The notes: generated by a model from the letters alone, not told the origin. 64,000 bases of DNA from Gymnopilus junonius (GCA_015501075.1 JADNYJ010000159.1:1-64000); one strand, 5' to 3'. Positions 33,823 to 46,795 are shown, numbered from the stretch's first letter. Made by a program: numbers and translations.

Positions 33823-35127
33823 ATGTCTGCCCCAGGGCTATTACCCCCTACCTCAGTTCAAAAAACCGTGATTGGTGCCGTCATTGAGGGTCCCTATTGA
33901 ATGTCTTTCTATTGGGTATGGTGTGTTCCACTAAAATTGCGCGCTTCGCTGTTACTACAAACTCACTGAATTAATTAAATGCTACTTTTTTCAAGGGGTA
34001 CATACCTCTGTCTATTTGTATACTGTATACCTGTATTGTAAGTCCTCGCATGTTGTAACCTCCTGATAAAGTTTATAATTATACTCATGATTAACTGAAG
34101 GGTCAAAGAAAGGACGTCGGCAGTGGATTGTCCTCCTCACCATTTCATTATCATATATCTTCTTGGTGGCTAATAATGGTCTTGCGTGGTATTCTACAGC
34201 CGCAGGACTCATAGATACGAATGGAGAGATGCGCGTGATGCTGTTTACTGATATACTCTCGACGCCGCCTGGGTATGTTACACTGCTTACCAACATTTGT
34301 CTATTTTTTCTAGCTGGGCTGGCTGATGGGTTATTGGTAAGAAAGATACTCATTCTTAAACTGTCCGTGGTGCTAATGATTCAGATTTGTCAGATTTGGA
34401 GATGCTTCAATGTTTGGAACCGCTCTTTCCAAGCCATTGCGATCCCTTTATTTCTTCTGTTCTCTGAGATCGGTGAGAGTAACCTGGCTTCATCATTGAG
34501 ATGTACCTCAATAATGTTTCTGTGCAGTTTTAGATTTGTCCGTGATAACCATTGCATGCGCCAAGAAATTAAACCCCTCTCCAGCACAACGCAAGGTTCT
34601 CGACACTTTGCTCGTCTCTTCGTTTGCAGTCAATTTTTTCACGACTCTTGTAACGACCCTTCTCATCTCATACCGAATTCGATCTGGATTTATGCGGAGT
34701 ATGTCCCGAAAGTCCATGGTACGGTTCAAGCATATAGTGGACATCCTCATTCAATCTGCTGTCATATACACTCTGAGTGCATTAGCGCTGGCTATTTCAC
34801 TAATGCTTACCGCGGGGAAGACATCGCATTACGTTCTGTTGTTGAGCAGCAAATTTATGACCACTTTCTTCTCATTTATCGCGGTATGTCTTCTTCGTCA
34901 AGACTGCTTTTGGTTATGGAAGTCAGCTGAATCATTTCCAGGCTATTACGCCCACTGTCATGGCTGCTCGAGTCGCTCTTGTATCCGACGCAGACATAGA
35001 TATATCAGTTATCCAATTTGGAAGACCATCTACTGTTCGTCGTACCGCGCAATATGGAACTGAAGGTGGTATTGTGGCAAGTACGGAACTTCATCGTGAT
35101 TCACCGCTTTCGGAGTCGGCGGTCTAA
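33823..35127 (+). CDS. multi-pass membrane protein, Agaricomycete 7-TM type
   Basis: Six exons (33823-33889, 33996-34037, 34101-34336, 34394-34472, 34528-34883, 34942-35127) join without frame conflict into 321 aa. Transmembrane stretches include KTVIGAVIEG, QWIVLLTISLSYIFL, LLTNICLFFLAGLADGLL, AIAIPLFLLFSEI, LLVSSFAVNFFTTLVTTLLI, SAVIYTLSALALAISLML and FMTTFFSFIAAITPTVMAAR. Between helices three and four, LLIWRCFNVWNRS matches the conserved [ILV]-[WYF]-R-[CA]-[YF]-x-[VI]-[WY] signature of a large basidiomycete family of unknown function. The end is a soluble Ser/Glu-rich tail. The first donor (GTCCCT) is weak, so exon 1 is the least certain part. It sits in the plasma or endomembrane system; the role is unknown. 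Confidence 0.75.
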
Positions 35128-38100
35128 GAAGATTCGACCCACATTCCAAGAGTCCATGTTGAAACAGATAACTTCTCTGATGATTCCAGCTGCGAGGGTA
35201 AAATATAACAGAGCCGTTCGGTTATGGTAGACAGTTCTCACTTGTTTCTGACCCTTGTCTGACTCGAATGCCCAAAATAAAGCCGTCGCCAAAAAGACGC
35301 CAATAAATTCTCCGTCAAAAAACCCAAGGGGGCACCAGGATTGGAAATGCCGGACCGGTACCTTGTTAGTTAGTCCGGCCGACGGCGGGAAAAATTTTTG
35401 TACACCTTCAAAATGAGCAGTAAAAGGGCATTTGAGCACACCAATAGTATCCTTCTGTCATACAGACATGTAGAAGCTTGTTCTAGCAACAGTATTGGAT
35501 TATAGTATTCGCAAATAAGTACAGGTTGGTACAGATGGCTTGTTTTAATTTATTAGCTTGATACCCTTGTATGTAGATATGTATTAGAGCTGAGCATCGT
35601 AAATTATTATTGTATAGTATGGATTCCCCGCCACCGCCTTACGTTCTGTTCAGGCTCCTCTACTTTGCTTGGAACCCAAATGCATCATGCAATGCCGGTG
35701 CCCGGAATCAGGCCGTAACCAAACAGACTTCAACAAAACCGGCCTCGAAACTTAAACTTAAATTTTACAGTTCAACGTTGCCAACAGCGCCCAAACGTCC
35801 TACGGTCACACACCTACGTCCTTCGACTTCCTCCTTTCAAAGGGCTCTGCCTATAGTTTCTCTGCAGGAATTTGACAATATGTCTTGTTCAGGGAGGAAA
35901 TCTTAAATGTACTCGGCAGCCACGTTAGGCCTGCTACGTTTTTCAACAGTACTGGCTAAAGGTTATGAGGGGCAGTATTCCATCGGATGGGCCTTTCAGA
36001 TCTCACTATCGTCTTGAAATTTTGGGCGGAGCTGGACGCTGGCTTCAGGGTCTCATGTTCTGTAGATCACGTCACGCAGGTCTGTTATCAACTGGTAAGT
36101 TCATGATAGATTTTTTCTCCTCTATCCCCATATTTGCTTACCTGCTGCTTGTTTTTCAGTTACCGAGCTCAAGAGTGGACATGGCCGACTTTTTTATCGT
36201 CATTGTGAATGAGTGGGAAAAGCTGTTGAGGCTCTCCGGGAGGGTAGTACCAGTAAATTTCATGTTTCTCCGACCTTTTGTTCCTATTCCTTACGCGTTA
36301 GGGCCGTTTCTAGATCCATAGCTCGTACAACATTATCACCGCAGCTCGGAGTTCTCCATGTTCAATGTTCAGACGTTCAATTTCGTCGACTCTCGGTTAT
36401 GGACTGCACCAGAGTTCTTTTAGTAAGTACTCGACCCATTTTTCAGCCGGACGTCCAGCTCAGCTTTTCTTTGCTCTTTTACTTTAATCAGGTCCCTTGC
36501 ACTAGCCACCAGCGCCAACGATGTCTCTCCGCCCAATGGTATCAAGAAACCCGCAGCTGCAGATTGACTATGCACCTCCGAGGGCCTTGACTTCACAAAT
36601 TTTACGTTCATCACTTCATGGGAGCTATTGCTACCTCTTCCGAACCTGCTTCTTTCAGAAGGTCCACAGCTAGCCGGACCCTTGTCGACCTGTTGTCACT
36701 ATGAGTAAGGAAGAACGTCGAAACTGCAAAGGGATGGATTGGTGAGACACTTTTCTATGTGACTAGTTGTTCCTTTTCATCAAGCCTTTTGATCCTGCTG
36801 TTTTTAGGTCTGCATTTTAGACGGCGTCGTCCCCGCAGTATTTCGAGTTGATGTTGCTTATTCAACGTCAGCCCAGGCATGAGACGACATTGAAATTCAC
36901 AACCGTCGACGTGTTGGATCCTCAAGGCCTTCAAGGTACACTGTCTCGTATGAATTCTTATTCGTCGTAGACATCTGAGCCTTGTCTTTCCAGTTGCTTT
37001 ATATAAAGCATCCGACTGGATGATTAGCTTGCTATGATGTCCTGAGACGCTCATGACGTCGTGAGTACCATCTTTCACTTACTGTGGTTTTTTAAATTTA
37101 ATCTAACTATTTTCTTCCCGTTTTACTAGGCCCAACTTCATTTTCCTGTTGCGGACGCTAACGGCTATCTTTCGCTCTAGTATTGATCATGAATCGTATG
37201 ACAATCTATGACTCATCCTGAGCCTCCAGCGACCTCTTCCACATTGGTAAGACTTTTTTGCTCTCTGGTCAAAGGCCGATATCTTATAGTTCATCCTGAA
37301 GACTTTGTGACTTGGGATTACATTACGCAATATGCTGCTACCGCTGAGGGACGTCTAGTCTTACACATAAATTTTCGGATTACTGTCACCTGAGGCTATT
37401 CATATATTGGACGTATGTAATAGAATCTATTCAATATTTAGGCGCGCATTCTAGGCTTACATGCATCCGAGTAGATCGTTCCCTGAACCATGGAAGTCTA
37501 GAAATAAGTAATGCACGTTGCTGTCAGGTGCTCCTTTTTTGCCTTTTAATTTTGTAATGGCATTCTGATCTGCTTTTCGAAGATCTTTTTCGGAATACTC
37601 CTGATCATATGATGCACATGTCTGCTTTAACCGTCACCTATGTCGTTCCACCGACGTCATACGCACCTTGCCTGGCCAACCCTCTGGTAAGTTCCACATC
37701 ATTTACTACTAGAATTAAGACGTCCTGCTGATCCTTGCCTCATAGTATGCCCTGGCATTCATGCACTAGTGTTTGGAGAACTTACGTCGAAAAGCCGGGA
37801 CTCATGGCCTGTCAGACTCGCAGAAGCTTTCTATAGCTCCGCTTTGGAGGTTGAGAGGCGTGGGTCAGCTCAAGCGTTTGGAGTCGAGTCTTTGGACTTT
37901 CTGTCGTCAGGAACAGCTCTCCTTGAAATTCATGCTCTGGGTAGTATGGGTTTTCGGTGACCTCATCTATATAAATTTCTGAGCCCTTCCATTCAATACG
38001 GCAGTAAGACGTCTGACCACACATGCAAACATAATGCGGGAAAAAGTTGCCGACTTACGTTACCCATTATCTCTTGGCACGTCGCCCCACACATTCATCG

Positions 38101-38494
38101 GCCCCGTTGACCATCCTTCTACGGCGGTGAACGTCCCCATGCGCACACCGATTCATGTTCCGGCGTCACCCACCCGTTGATGTAGTTACGTCGCTACATA
38201 CATATTGAAGCCAGGGCTTGGTGAGCTGGATGTCCGTTTCGTGTTCATCCAGCATTTATTGATCGAAGGAATCCTTGGTTTTCTGGTTCTTTCGTAAGGT
38301 TCTCCACTCTTCGAAGAAGAAGTTGTACCAAAAAGTCATCGGATCTGCGTCTAAAAACAAATGCCCTCGCCGCTGAGGACTAACGCTGGTCGTCGGATGT
38401 GAATAGCCTTATAGGCCATCTAAGCCCGTTTGTCAGCTGATGTTTTCTCCTATTCTAGATTGATATCAGCCGTCACGATCGGGACTCCAAAAAG
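35128..38494. other. 3.4-kb region with decayed or unrecognised coding pieces
   Basis: Between about 35980 and 36420 the plus strand reads DLTIVLKFWAELDAGFRVSC, a GTAAGT...TTTTTCAG intron and TELKSGHGRLFYRHCE. An in-frame stop follows, then VGKAVEALREGSTSKFHVSP. It looks like a degraded gene without an assignable family. Several other GTAAG-like donors occur to 37700. Nothing else was supported. Confidence 0.3.
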
Positions 38495-38502
38495 TATATA
38501 AA
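38495..38502 (+). promoter_or_regulatory. TATA box of the lectin gene
   Basis: TATATAAA, 42 bp upstream of the ATG at 38544. Confidence 0.55.
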
Positions 38503-38543
38503 CTAAGGATCCGTCGCTGAGCATCCAACAAGATTCGCAAAAG

Positions 38544-39652
38544 ATGAAGCTCGCATTCGTTCTCCTCTCCGTATTCGCCGCTGCTCAAGCCCAGTTTTCC
38601 ATCGGTGCTCCTCCGGCGGGCGCGACCCTTGTCCCTGGTTCGAAGACGACTGTTCAAGTCATCGTCCCCATTGATACTGTATGTCTGGACCTTCACACGT
38701 CTCGCTGCAACTACATGACGTGTTTACTGATGTATTTAACAGAGTGCAGAAGCAGGCGAGGTGGAAGTCAGCCTCGTGATTGGTATTGTTGGTTGTGGAA
38801 CAGCTGCCTGTCCCGCACCTACTGCTGATCTCGGTGAACCTGTTTTCATCGGGAAGTACCAGAGCCAGGGTACAATTGGCAACACCCTCAACTCTTTCGA
38901 GAACATCACGGTTACAGTCCCCACTGACATTTCCGGCGCGGCTTCAATCCAAGTCCAGCGCGTCTCCCTTGCCACCCCTCCTGTAAGTCTGTTCGAGTTA
39001 AACAACTATGATACCAGATCACTTATTTCTTTCAAAGGGACACTCAATTCCTGGTATCCAATACCTTAGCCAAAAAGTTAACGTCGGTTCTGGCTCAGGC
39101 TCTTCTGGTAGTTTGAACATCCACCCCAACGGCGACAACTCTAAATGTGTCGGTATTCTTGGAGGCGTTTACGCGGATGGTAGTGCTGTCGATATGTAAG
39201 TCGCTCGTCTTCGTCCTCAGTTCACGTCATCTGAACCACCGTACTGTCTACTAGTTATGACTGCAATGCCTCTGCCTCCCAGAAGTGGCAGTTCAACGGT
39301 AACGCCTTGCAGTCCGTCAACCCTGCTGATGGCTCCCAATGGTGCCTTGATGCCGGAGTTCAATCAACCTGTATGACTTTCCTGTCTTTCCTTTATTCTC
39401 TGACTGACACTCCTGATAGGGGCGGATGGTCTCAAGATGAAAGTTTGGCAATGCTTCTCCGACTTACCTCAACAGTCCTGGACACCCATCACCTCGTCCG
39501 GCTCCATCAAATTAAACGCTGCCAACTTCTGTCTCGATCTCACTAACGGAGTCAAGACCAACCAGAACGTCTTCAAATCTGGACATGTGGCGCAGGAAAC
39601 CCCAACCAAAACTGGTCTGTCACTTCTGCGTAAAAATCAGAGACTTTCGTAG
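38544..39652 (+). CDS. secreted protein with C-terminal ricin-B-type lectin domain, frameshifted near its end
   Basis: Exons 38544-38678, 38743-38982, 39038-39195, 39255-39370 and 39420 onward join in frame. The N-terminus MKLAFVLLSVFAAAQAQ is a signal peptide. Residues about 18-125 form a beta-rich secreted domain (GAPPAGATLVPGSKTTVQV) common at the N-terminus of Agaricomycete secreted proteins. The C-terminal half is a beta-trefoil carbohydrate-binding module of the ricin-B-lectin type, with the QxW-type motifs QKWQF and QQSWTP and paired Cys. Near 39572 a 2-nt insertion (or 1-nt deletion) shifts the frame. The last repeat (CGAGNPNQNW, stop at 39633) lies in another frame, while the open frame as read ends at 39652 with an unrelated tail. 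Likely role: binding glycans outside the cell. There is no catalytic toxin domain. Confidence 0.75.
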
Positions 39653-39881
39653 TAGTAATGGCCTCTTGACGGGCCAAGGACTTCGATTTTCGTAAATTAC
39701 ACCTCATTCTTTTGCAGTTATATCTTAATGTTACTACTGTCCATTCTCGTAGTTAGTGAATGCAGTGATTTATATTTTCCTGTGTTGTTAGAAAATTCTG
39801 GCCGACTTCGACAAAATCGGAGCTTTAGTTTCCATTTGCTAGACTCTCAACATCATTTTTCATATGCATTATGCGCATAGC

Positions 39882-40771
39882 CTATGACTTCTTGGGTGCT
39901 TTCAAGCTAGTAATCTGCTTGGAATACTTTTCCGCTTCGTCATTATGTCCCTTGATCCAGTCACCGATATATGTCGGCACCGTACCCACCAAATTCTCTT
40001 CGGCGGAAACTGGCTCTCCATACTTCAAGCTATGGGAATCACACCCGTCCAAACACCCTTCCTCATCTGTTCGTTATCCAAATCAGGTTGTCCATTTCCA
40101 ACACCGTATGCCCGAATCTTGGCGCTGGCGCTGACAATGTCGACTCTGATGACACCAGTGCTCTTCATTTCAGCCTCCGTAGGCGGCACGCGTGAGTTGT
40201 CCCACCGCTCTGACAGCATGTTGTCAGTGATGAGCTGGAGAGCATACGTCTTCTCCTCTGGTTCTTCCACTGCGCTGGCATATCCATGAACGACGGCGCT
40301 GCGATAATTGCAGCTGTGGTTGAACGGCGTATAGGCAAGAACTAGTCCATCAATGTGTGTAGCTGCCACGCAAACAGGTATTCCAGGAAGAGTCACTTCC
40401 TCGAGGTAAGAGGGCGGCTGGGAGGGAATTTTCATGAAACGCGAGGCGGAGTGTCCGTGTAGATATATCACAACGGCTGATTTCTCTTGGGCTCCAGAGG
40501 ACGTGAAGGAGCCTGTGCAACCAAGCATAGGAAGGATTGTTGGAAAAGGATCGTCTTCAAATGAAGTGGGATTGAAAGAGACGTGTAAGACTGGTGCAGA
40601 ATCGATGATGGAATGGATTTTTTCATGATCATAAGTAGCTTTGTAGAGCAACGTGTTGGGTTAGAATCAAGCAAGCTTTGTGAGAATAATGAGAACTAGA
40701 ATACCTCTTTGCTTGAGCCTATTCACCGAACTCCTGGGGGTATGCGCGTAGACTTCAGCTTCAGAAGGCAT
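39882..40771 (-). CDS. FMN-binding split-barrel protein (pyridoxamine 5'-phosphate oxidase-like), frameshifted near 3' end
   Basis: Exon 1 is 40771-40705 (MPSEAEVYAHTPRSSVNRLK), followed by a 66-bp intron and exon 2 from 40638. The body matches the flavin-nucleotide-binding family: IHSIIDSAPVLHVSFNP, PTILPMLGCTGSF, VIYLHGHSASRFMK, CVAATHIDGLVLA, FNHSCNYRSAVVHG, ERWDNSRVPPTEAE, then ASAKIRAYGVG and VWTGVIP. These proteins bind FMN and act as small oxidoreductases; the substrate is unknown. A TGA at 40027-40025 stops the frame right after VIPIA. One missing base there would continue as WKYGEPVSAEE to a stop at 39884-39882, giving 274 aa, close to the family length. It may be a recent null allele or an indel error. 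Confidence 0.8.
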
Positions 40772-41271
40772 GATGGACGAAGAGAGCAACTTAAGTCAGA
40801 TAGTATCGATATCGCTACTTTTCAAGACCGTTAAATAGTACCCCATGAGTCAATTGACGGATCTAATATACGCTATAACGGGCATCCGTCTTCCTCACTT
40901 ACGCTATTCTTATCGATAGTGATGCCTGGATGATATAATTTTGGCGACGATTTCGGAAGTAAGTCATTCTTAGCCCGCTGGATTGGATATCTGTTATAAC
41001 CGAAGATAAGTTCCTGACGGATGTACCTTTCAAATAGTTGCAGAATTACTCTCAGAACATAGGAAAGGTACAGCGGGGAACGGATCTCCGTTTCGCTTAA
41101 AACGCTGGATAGGAGAGGTACTCTGACTCATCCCGTATATTAACCGCAGATAAGACAAGGCGCGCATACCCAACGAATTCGACCAAACGTAAAACTTCAA
41201 GAAGCAATCCATAATTGATACAATATGTAATATAGCGGAGAGGAACAAAAATTCAATGGCAGAACACTTAT
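40772..41271. other. intergenic between convergent ends, no gene seen
   Basis: Contains the 5' flank of the flavin-binding gene and the 3' flank of the transporter. No ORF supported. Confidence 0.5.
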
Positions 41272-44200
41272 TCACATCGAATCCTTTTCGTCACCATTGT
41301 CAATGAAAACCTCGACAGGTAAAGACTTCCCTCCTATGTGGTCCACGGCCTGCTTTTCGATCAAAGCGACTTGGTCATCTCCGTCGAAGATTCTGTAAAG
41401 AGTGGTCAATTTCAAGGACTTATCTGAACTAGATAAAGCAAGAAACTTGCGCAGCTGTTTCCTCTAGAGTGCGCTAAAGATCCATGATGAAATTAGAATG
41501 GATAGGCGTTCGGGAATGTTAAAGAAACCTACATTCTTGGTCTCCACTAAGTACATCCAAATGAAAACAAGCTCAAATGTGAGCCAAGCGATATATACGC
41601 TCTGTGAAATGTGAGTACTATTAACGAGATCCTGATACATAGATGAACGTACGTAATATTTCCATCCAATGCTAGCAAAGTCGAATCGCATCAGGTCTCT
41701 ATACCAACACTCTAAATGTACTGGCACTTACTTTTGGAGAGCGATAGGGTTAACGTATCTATATTGATAAAATGAGCAAAAGAATAAAGCGGAAGTCGGG
41801 AGTGACGGAATATATATCGCGTACTGGTTGAACACCAAAGATGCGCTGATGGTGAAATTGAAGACTGTGAAGCCTTTCGAACGTAAATTATAGGGCAAGA
41901 TCTCGATTGTGTAGCTGCGCCAATATTATGTGGTCATTTATCGTTAGATGAGTGGATAATTCGCTCACGTTACGATGAGAGGAGAATAAGCTAGCTATAT
42001 AGGACGAAATTCAGCTATAGTAAAGGAACTTTGGAAATGGATGGGAACCCACAGCGTAGAATGTGGAGAATAGGTCTATAAACGGATTAGAAGTCGCCTG
42101 AGTGATGATCTGTAGGACTTACAAATCATTGCGATAAAGGTATGTGCAGCTGCTGTATTGCCTCTCTCAGAGTATAGGGCGAAGCAAGCTGTTTCTAGGA
42201 TCCAACACACGAGCATACCTAGTACGCATTGTCATCACTTGTAGGAATGGCTTTAAAAATAGAAAGAAAAAACTCACCCCCAGTTGATGCGAGGAATAGC
42301 TTCCGGCGTCCGATTTTATCGCACCATAGAGAACCGAAGACGCAAATACAGAAATTGTATATTTGGAGGACTCCGTTCTGGAATGGCTTATGATCAGAAA
42401 TGAGGGATTGAGAGTAAAAAAGGCGGTGATACAATGAGCAGTTGGATGGTTGGATCGGTGACTAAAGTCAGTTCAAGCTTTAGTATTCAGTTGTATCAGC
42501 ATGAAGGGAGCAATGTACGTACTTCCAATGGCGTCAAGAACTTTATTGAGATCTGTGATAAAGGTTTAGAAATGAAGACTCGGTGATCGTTGAGGATACT
42601 TGCAGTAAGATCTAAGGAAATACGTTCACTTTGGTGGGAATTGTTTAAATCGGGAAGACCTACGCCAATCCATTACCAGACCACTGAGAGAAGAACGCAA
42701 TAGCAACAATAATCCTCATACGTTTCCGATTCCCAGGGGTCTTGAAAAGAGTCGTCCATCCGACTGACTTTTCAGCCTCCTTGTCAAGCCGAATCGTAGT
42801 CTTGATTTCTTCATACTCGTATTCGACAAGAGGGTCCTTTCTAATCAAATAGAATAAATAGAATAGAAAACGTGGAATCACTAGAGTAGGAAGAATATGG
42901 ATAACAAGAACAACTCACTCGTTTCCTTTAGCATGGTAATACGCTAGAGTATGCAACGCCTCTTGTTCCCTATGTTTCGCCCATATAGTCAGTCGGCAAA
43001 TCGGATGAATTTAATTTTAATGGTGCGACGCACCTTCCCTTGCTGACCAACCATCTTGGCGATTCGGGGACAAACCAGATTAGACACAGCTGGATGACGG
43101 ATGGGAATCCTTGAATGGCGGAGGGAATCCGCCATGACCAGCTGGTCCCGATGTGGAACGTCCCGAATGTCTAAAAAATGCAAGGTTATTGACTGATATA
43201 AGTCGTCGATGGAAGTATTCTTACAGTCCATGCGGCGATGAAGCTTCCGAAAATCCTGTGAAATAATCGTGATTTAGGCATAAGGACCATGGGTTGGATA
43301 AGTAGAGTTGTTGGGCGCACCATAGACTGTTGTAAAGAGAAGTGATTTGACCTCTCTGACCTGAGTAAATGATAGGCGTCGTGAAATTAAAAGGTTCCCA
43401 AAAAGGATAGAGACGTACTCGGATAAGCCAATTCTGAAATCAACATAGGCGCTCCCGTAGCAGCGAAATTAAGCCCGAATCCGATGAGCCAGCTGTGGAT
43501 TTCGAGGTCATCATTGAGTGTTCGTTGGGTTTAGGATGGGGGTAGTAGGTAGCGAGAATGAATTCTCACCGGGCGCCGATGAACATATGGACGTTTTGAG
43601 AGGCTGTTTGTAGGATGGTCCCGATGACCATTAAGCATGCTCCGCAGACTATACATGCTTTCCGTCCGAGAATATCGGCCATGTAAGGGGCGAATGGTAA
43701 AGCGCAGAGAGAGCCGATGTTCTATGAGGTTATTTTAGAATGGTGGGTGAATATTGATGGAGTGGAGGGCACCTGAATGGCGCCTAATAATCCGAGCTAG
43801 AAAGGTATATTAGAAATGGAAGTCGCAGGAAGGGAGAGACTGTAACGAACAGATCCGCCGGTCGGGTTGTGGAAGGCACTCTGCCATTGGGGCAGAGATT
43901 GAAGACCGTCTTTATTTTATTCAACTTGTGAGGAAACCTTGGTATTGATAGAGTGAATGGTAGGACGTACTCATCATACTACCTGAAAGTGCACTCAACG
44001 TCAGAGTTCTGCCTGTTCCGGATTGATAGATTAAATTACCATCATAGCCATTGGTGGACGACGTGACCAGCCTAGGGATGACGGGTCAGAAACGTGATTG
44101 AAGATGAAAGAAAGTAACTGAAGAGGTCGTACAATATGACAATCCAAAAGTTCAATAAAACGAGCCCTATAGCTATTTCAACGAGTGCTGGGACTAGAAA

Positions 44201-44309
44201 GCAATACCGCGGACGCACGAGGATTCTTGTACCAAGGCCTATGATCAAGAAGATGTTCATAGCTCCGTACTTCACCTGGAGCACTGGAAGTTACAGGTCC
44301 TGCGCCCAT
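41272..44309 (-). CDS. MFS sugar transporter, 26 exons
   Basis: Reading the minus strand from the ATG at 44309, 26 exons join to a 524-aa product with no stop. It opens MGAGPVTSSAPGEV...HRPWYKNPR. The first membrane segment LNFWIVILLVTSSTNGYDGS carries the NGYDGS signature. Then come GLLGAIQNIGSL, ADILGRKA (the D-x-x-G-R-K/R loop), LIGFG, YPSQRGQ, PESPRWL, KIGRRKLF (second D-x-x-G-R-R loop), EILPYNLRSKG and VETKNRTLEE. All are hallmarks of the sugar porter family (hexose/lactose permease type). It is expected in the plasma membrane, moving sugar with protons. Exons include a 12-nt one (43971-43982, Ser-Met-Met) and an 8-nt one (42604-42611). Two introns use GCAAGT donors (starting at 42603 and 41450). 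An apparent TAG at 41995-41997 is removed when the intron 41995-42052 (donor GTGGGT) is used. Typical length for the family. Confidence 0.85.
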
Positions 44310-45734
44310 ATCGACGTAAATGTTTCAAGTATAGGGATGAATGATACCGAAGAAAACAGACGTACTAGCAGCTCAACATCGGCATATATAGGTCTGAACT
44401 CCCTTGCGTTCTTAGGAGATAAGTCGACTCGGGTTTCCAGGCTGCGTCAGGAAGAAAGAAGCGCATGAGCTCCAGGTTGGAGATGGTGTCATGCTCCTAA
44501 GACGCTAATACATAGAAGCTAGTCAATGGCGTCAAGTGATGCATTAAGAGTTATAATTACCTCGAGAACAAGGGAAAGAATGGTCGAAAATGTACTTGTT
44601 ACCGAAGAAATGCGGGGGTAGGACGACTTGTGGGCTATGTTTATACGTTTAGATTGCCTTGGATGATCCTTTAATCCGTCCTATACAGAGAAGATCATTG
44701 AAGGCCATGCGGGATTCACGATTGTAGAGCTTTTACGGTCGAATTCAGGAGTAGGAGAGAGATGGACGGTCCGGTGAATGTGAAACTAAAACCTATAAAT
44801 AAAGAACTGGGTTCAGTCGAGAATCGGAATTCTGGTTTATAAATGCTTGAAAGCAAGCTGATGTTACATTCAAACCAACTTGGAGACGTTTAACAAACGA
44901 AATAAGATAATAGAAGTAAACATACATTGTGCCAGCCAACTACCTCACCCTCGGCTGTCCTGCAACTCAAGTGTCTGCACGTCAACTTTTATTACTGCCT
45001 CAACGTTTTCACCCAGGACGGAATAATCGATGCGAAATCAGTTTGAGAGTGCAAAGGTACGTGAAGTACTTTCCAACTTGAGGCACCTAAAAGGGATATA
45101 AAGCAGGTCGGTTTTGCGAAAAGGACGTCCACCGACAAACCTTTGGTGATAATGTTTCTTCAACTTCCAATGGCCAAAGTGTGCCGTGCCACCTAATTAG
45201 GATGGGTAATTCTTAAGTTTTTCACAGTTAGTTGACCCTGAGAATGTCTAAGAGTGGTAAGAGCAAAACGAAGGTGAACTGATGCTGGTTGTGGTCGACA
45301 AGAAAGGATATCAAGAAAGGATATCATTAATGAATAATGATCACCGGAGGAGCAGACCGGGCCGTGGCCCATGTAGGAATTATCCGGACGGTTCCGAGGC
45401 AAGGCGTTCTAAAAATGAACATTGCTCCACCCATTCCTCCGCGATATTTGCTCCCATCCTTTTCCTTACGCTGCAGTACCTGCAGTATGCTCGCATCCTT
45501 GGAGCTAAATCGACGCTGAACGTGGCGTACGCCACCGCATGAATTTCGAGTCACTTTCATTGTCAAGAGCCACGTTAGGCTTCCAAGCTATTGCGCGAAG
45601 CCACTGGTAGCCATGTTCAAGCTCATGAGGCCACCTACGCTAACTTCATAGCGTTGTATGTCTTTCTTACTCCCAGCTCGTTGCTCCTTGACTGCTTACC
45701 TTACTTTACAGTCAGATACCTTTATCGTTTCCTG
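44310..45734. other. intergenic upstream of the transporter, no gene seen
   Basis: Holds the transporter 5' flank. A 13-bp tandem duplication AAGAAAGGATATC occurs near 45301-45327. ORFs at 45193-45840 overlap on both strands and show no motif. Confidence 0.45.
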
Positions 45735-46795
45735 CAGTCCATTCAACAAGGGATCTACCTCGCCGAGGGATGATTGGATCGTGTCGTATTCACGCGTTCC
45801 TCTATTAACGAAGCCTATTTTGATTGCATATGTGGAATAATCAGGGATAGCTACGGCGTGTGGTGGTGGTGGAAATACAGTGAGCCACTCTCCTTTTACT
45901 CAAGAAGCACTGCATTTCTAACATTTAGCATCTAGTGGCACTCGAATACTGTGCAAAGTCAAATTCGTCCTATGCCAATGGTCCAAGATGATCGACTAAT
46001 AGAATGGAGACGGTGATGATGATTGAAAGTTTTGAGATGATCCGCTTCCCATACAACCTGAGGACGATACGTTCCATGCCATTCTGATTGTCAACCTGAC
46101 CCATCTATACGCTCTGCAGCCACCATTGTCGCGCTTGTCGATCTCTAACGCCTACGTCCTCTATCGACCTTTAACCAGCGCGAAAGCCAATTTTGAGCGC
46201 AGGACTTCTTGAATCAATGAATGTGAAGTACCCGTGCAGTTGTGCACTTCCCGCGGAATGAGGTCAAATGCCCATGTCATTTCCTCCAGCTCATTCAACA
46301 AGGGCACCCGCCTCGCTGAAGGACGATTGATCGTATTCACGCGTTATCTGCGAATGAAACCTATTTTAGTTACATATGTGGGTTGAGAGGGACAACTACG
46401 GTAAGGGCTGGTGAGTCACTCGCTCTTTTGCTCAAGGTGCCCTGCATTTCTGACGTTTAGCGTCTAGCTGAATATTTTGAAATGCGAAGTTGATTCTATG
46501 GCCATGGTCCAAGATTATCAAGTGATAGAAGCGGTGATGATGATTGGAGGTTAGGAGTGAGCCGCTTCTCATACAAACTCAATGACGGTATGTTGCTTTG
46601 GAGTTGTAATCTTTGTTGACCTGATGATGATCCATCCTTTCTGCAGTCCCCATTGTCTCGCTTGTCTATCTCCAACGCCTCCATCATCTATCGACCCCTT
46701 ACCAGCGCAACTATTCAACTTTGAGCACCGGAATCCTTCAATGCGAAGCGACATGCACCCGGGCAGTTAAGCACTTCCCACGAACTGAACATTTC
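45735..46795. repeat. diverged tandem duplication, ~0.52 kb unit
   Basis: Unit 1 (about 45735-46260) and unit 2 (about 46285-46795) share blocks in the same order: TTCAACAAGG, ATTCACGCGTT, CATATGTGG, GCATTTCT, ATGGTCCAAGAT, GGTGATGATGATTG, CATTGTC..GCTTGTC and CAGTT.AGCACTTCCC or CAGTTGTGCACTTCCC. They differ by many substitutions and small indels. No ORF is conserved between them. Confidence 0.7.

Noticed and set aside
41995..41997. Premature TAG in the sugar transporter
   Set aside because: Use of donor GTGGGT at 42052 and the acceptor ending at 41995 removes it and gives the conserved FYALAYSPLIVTYTIEILPY order in frame.
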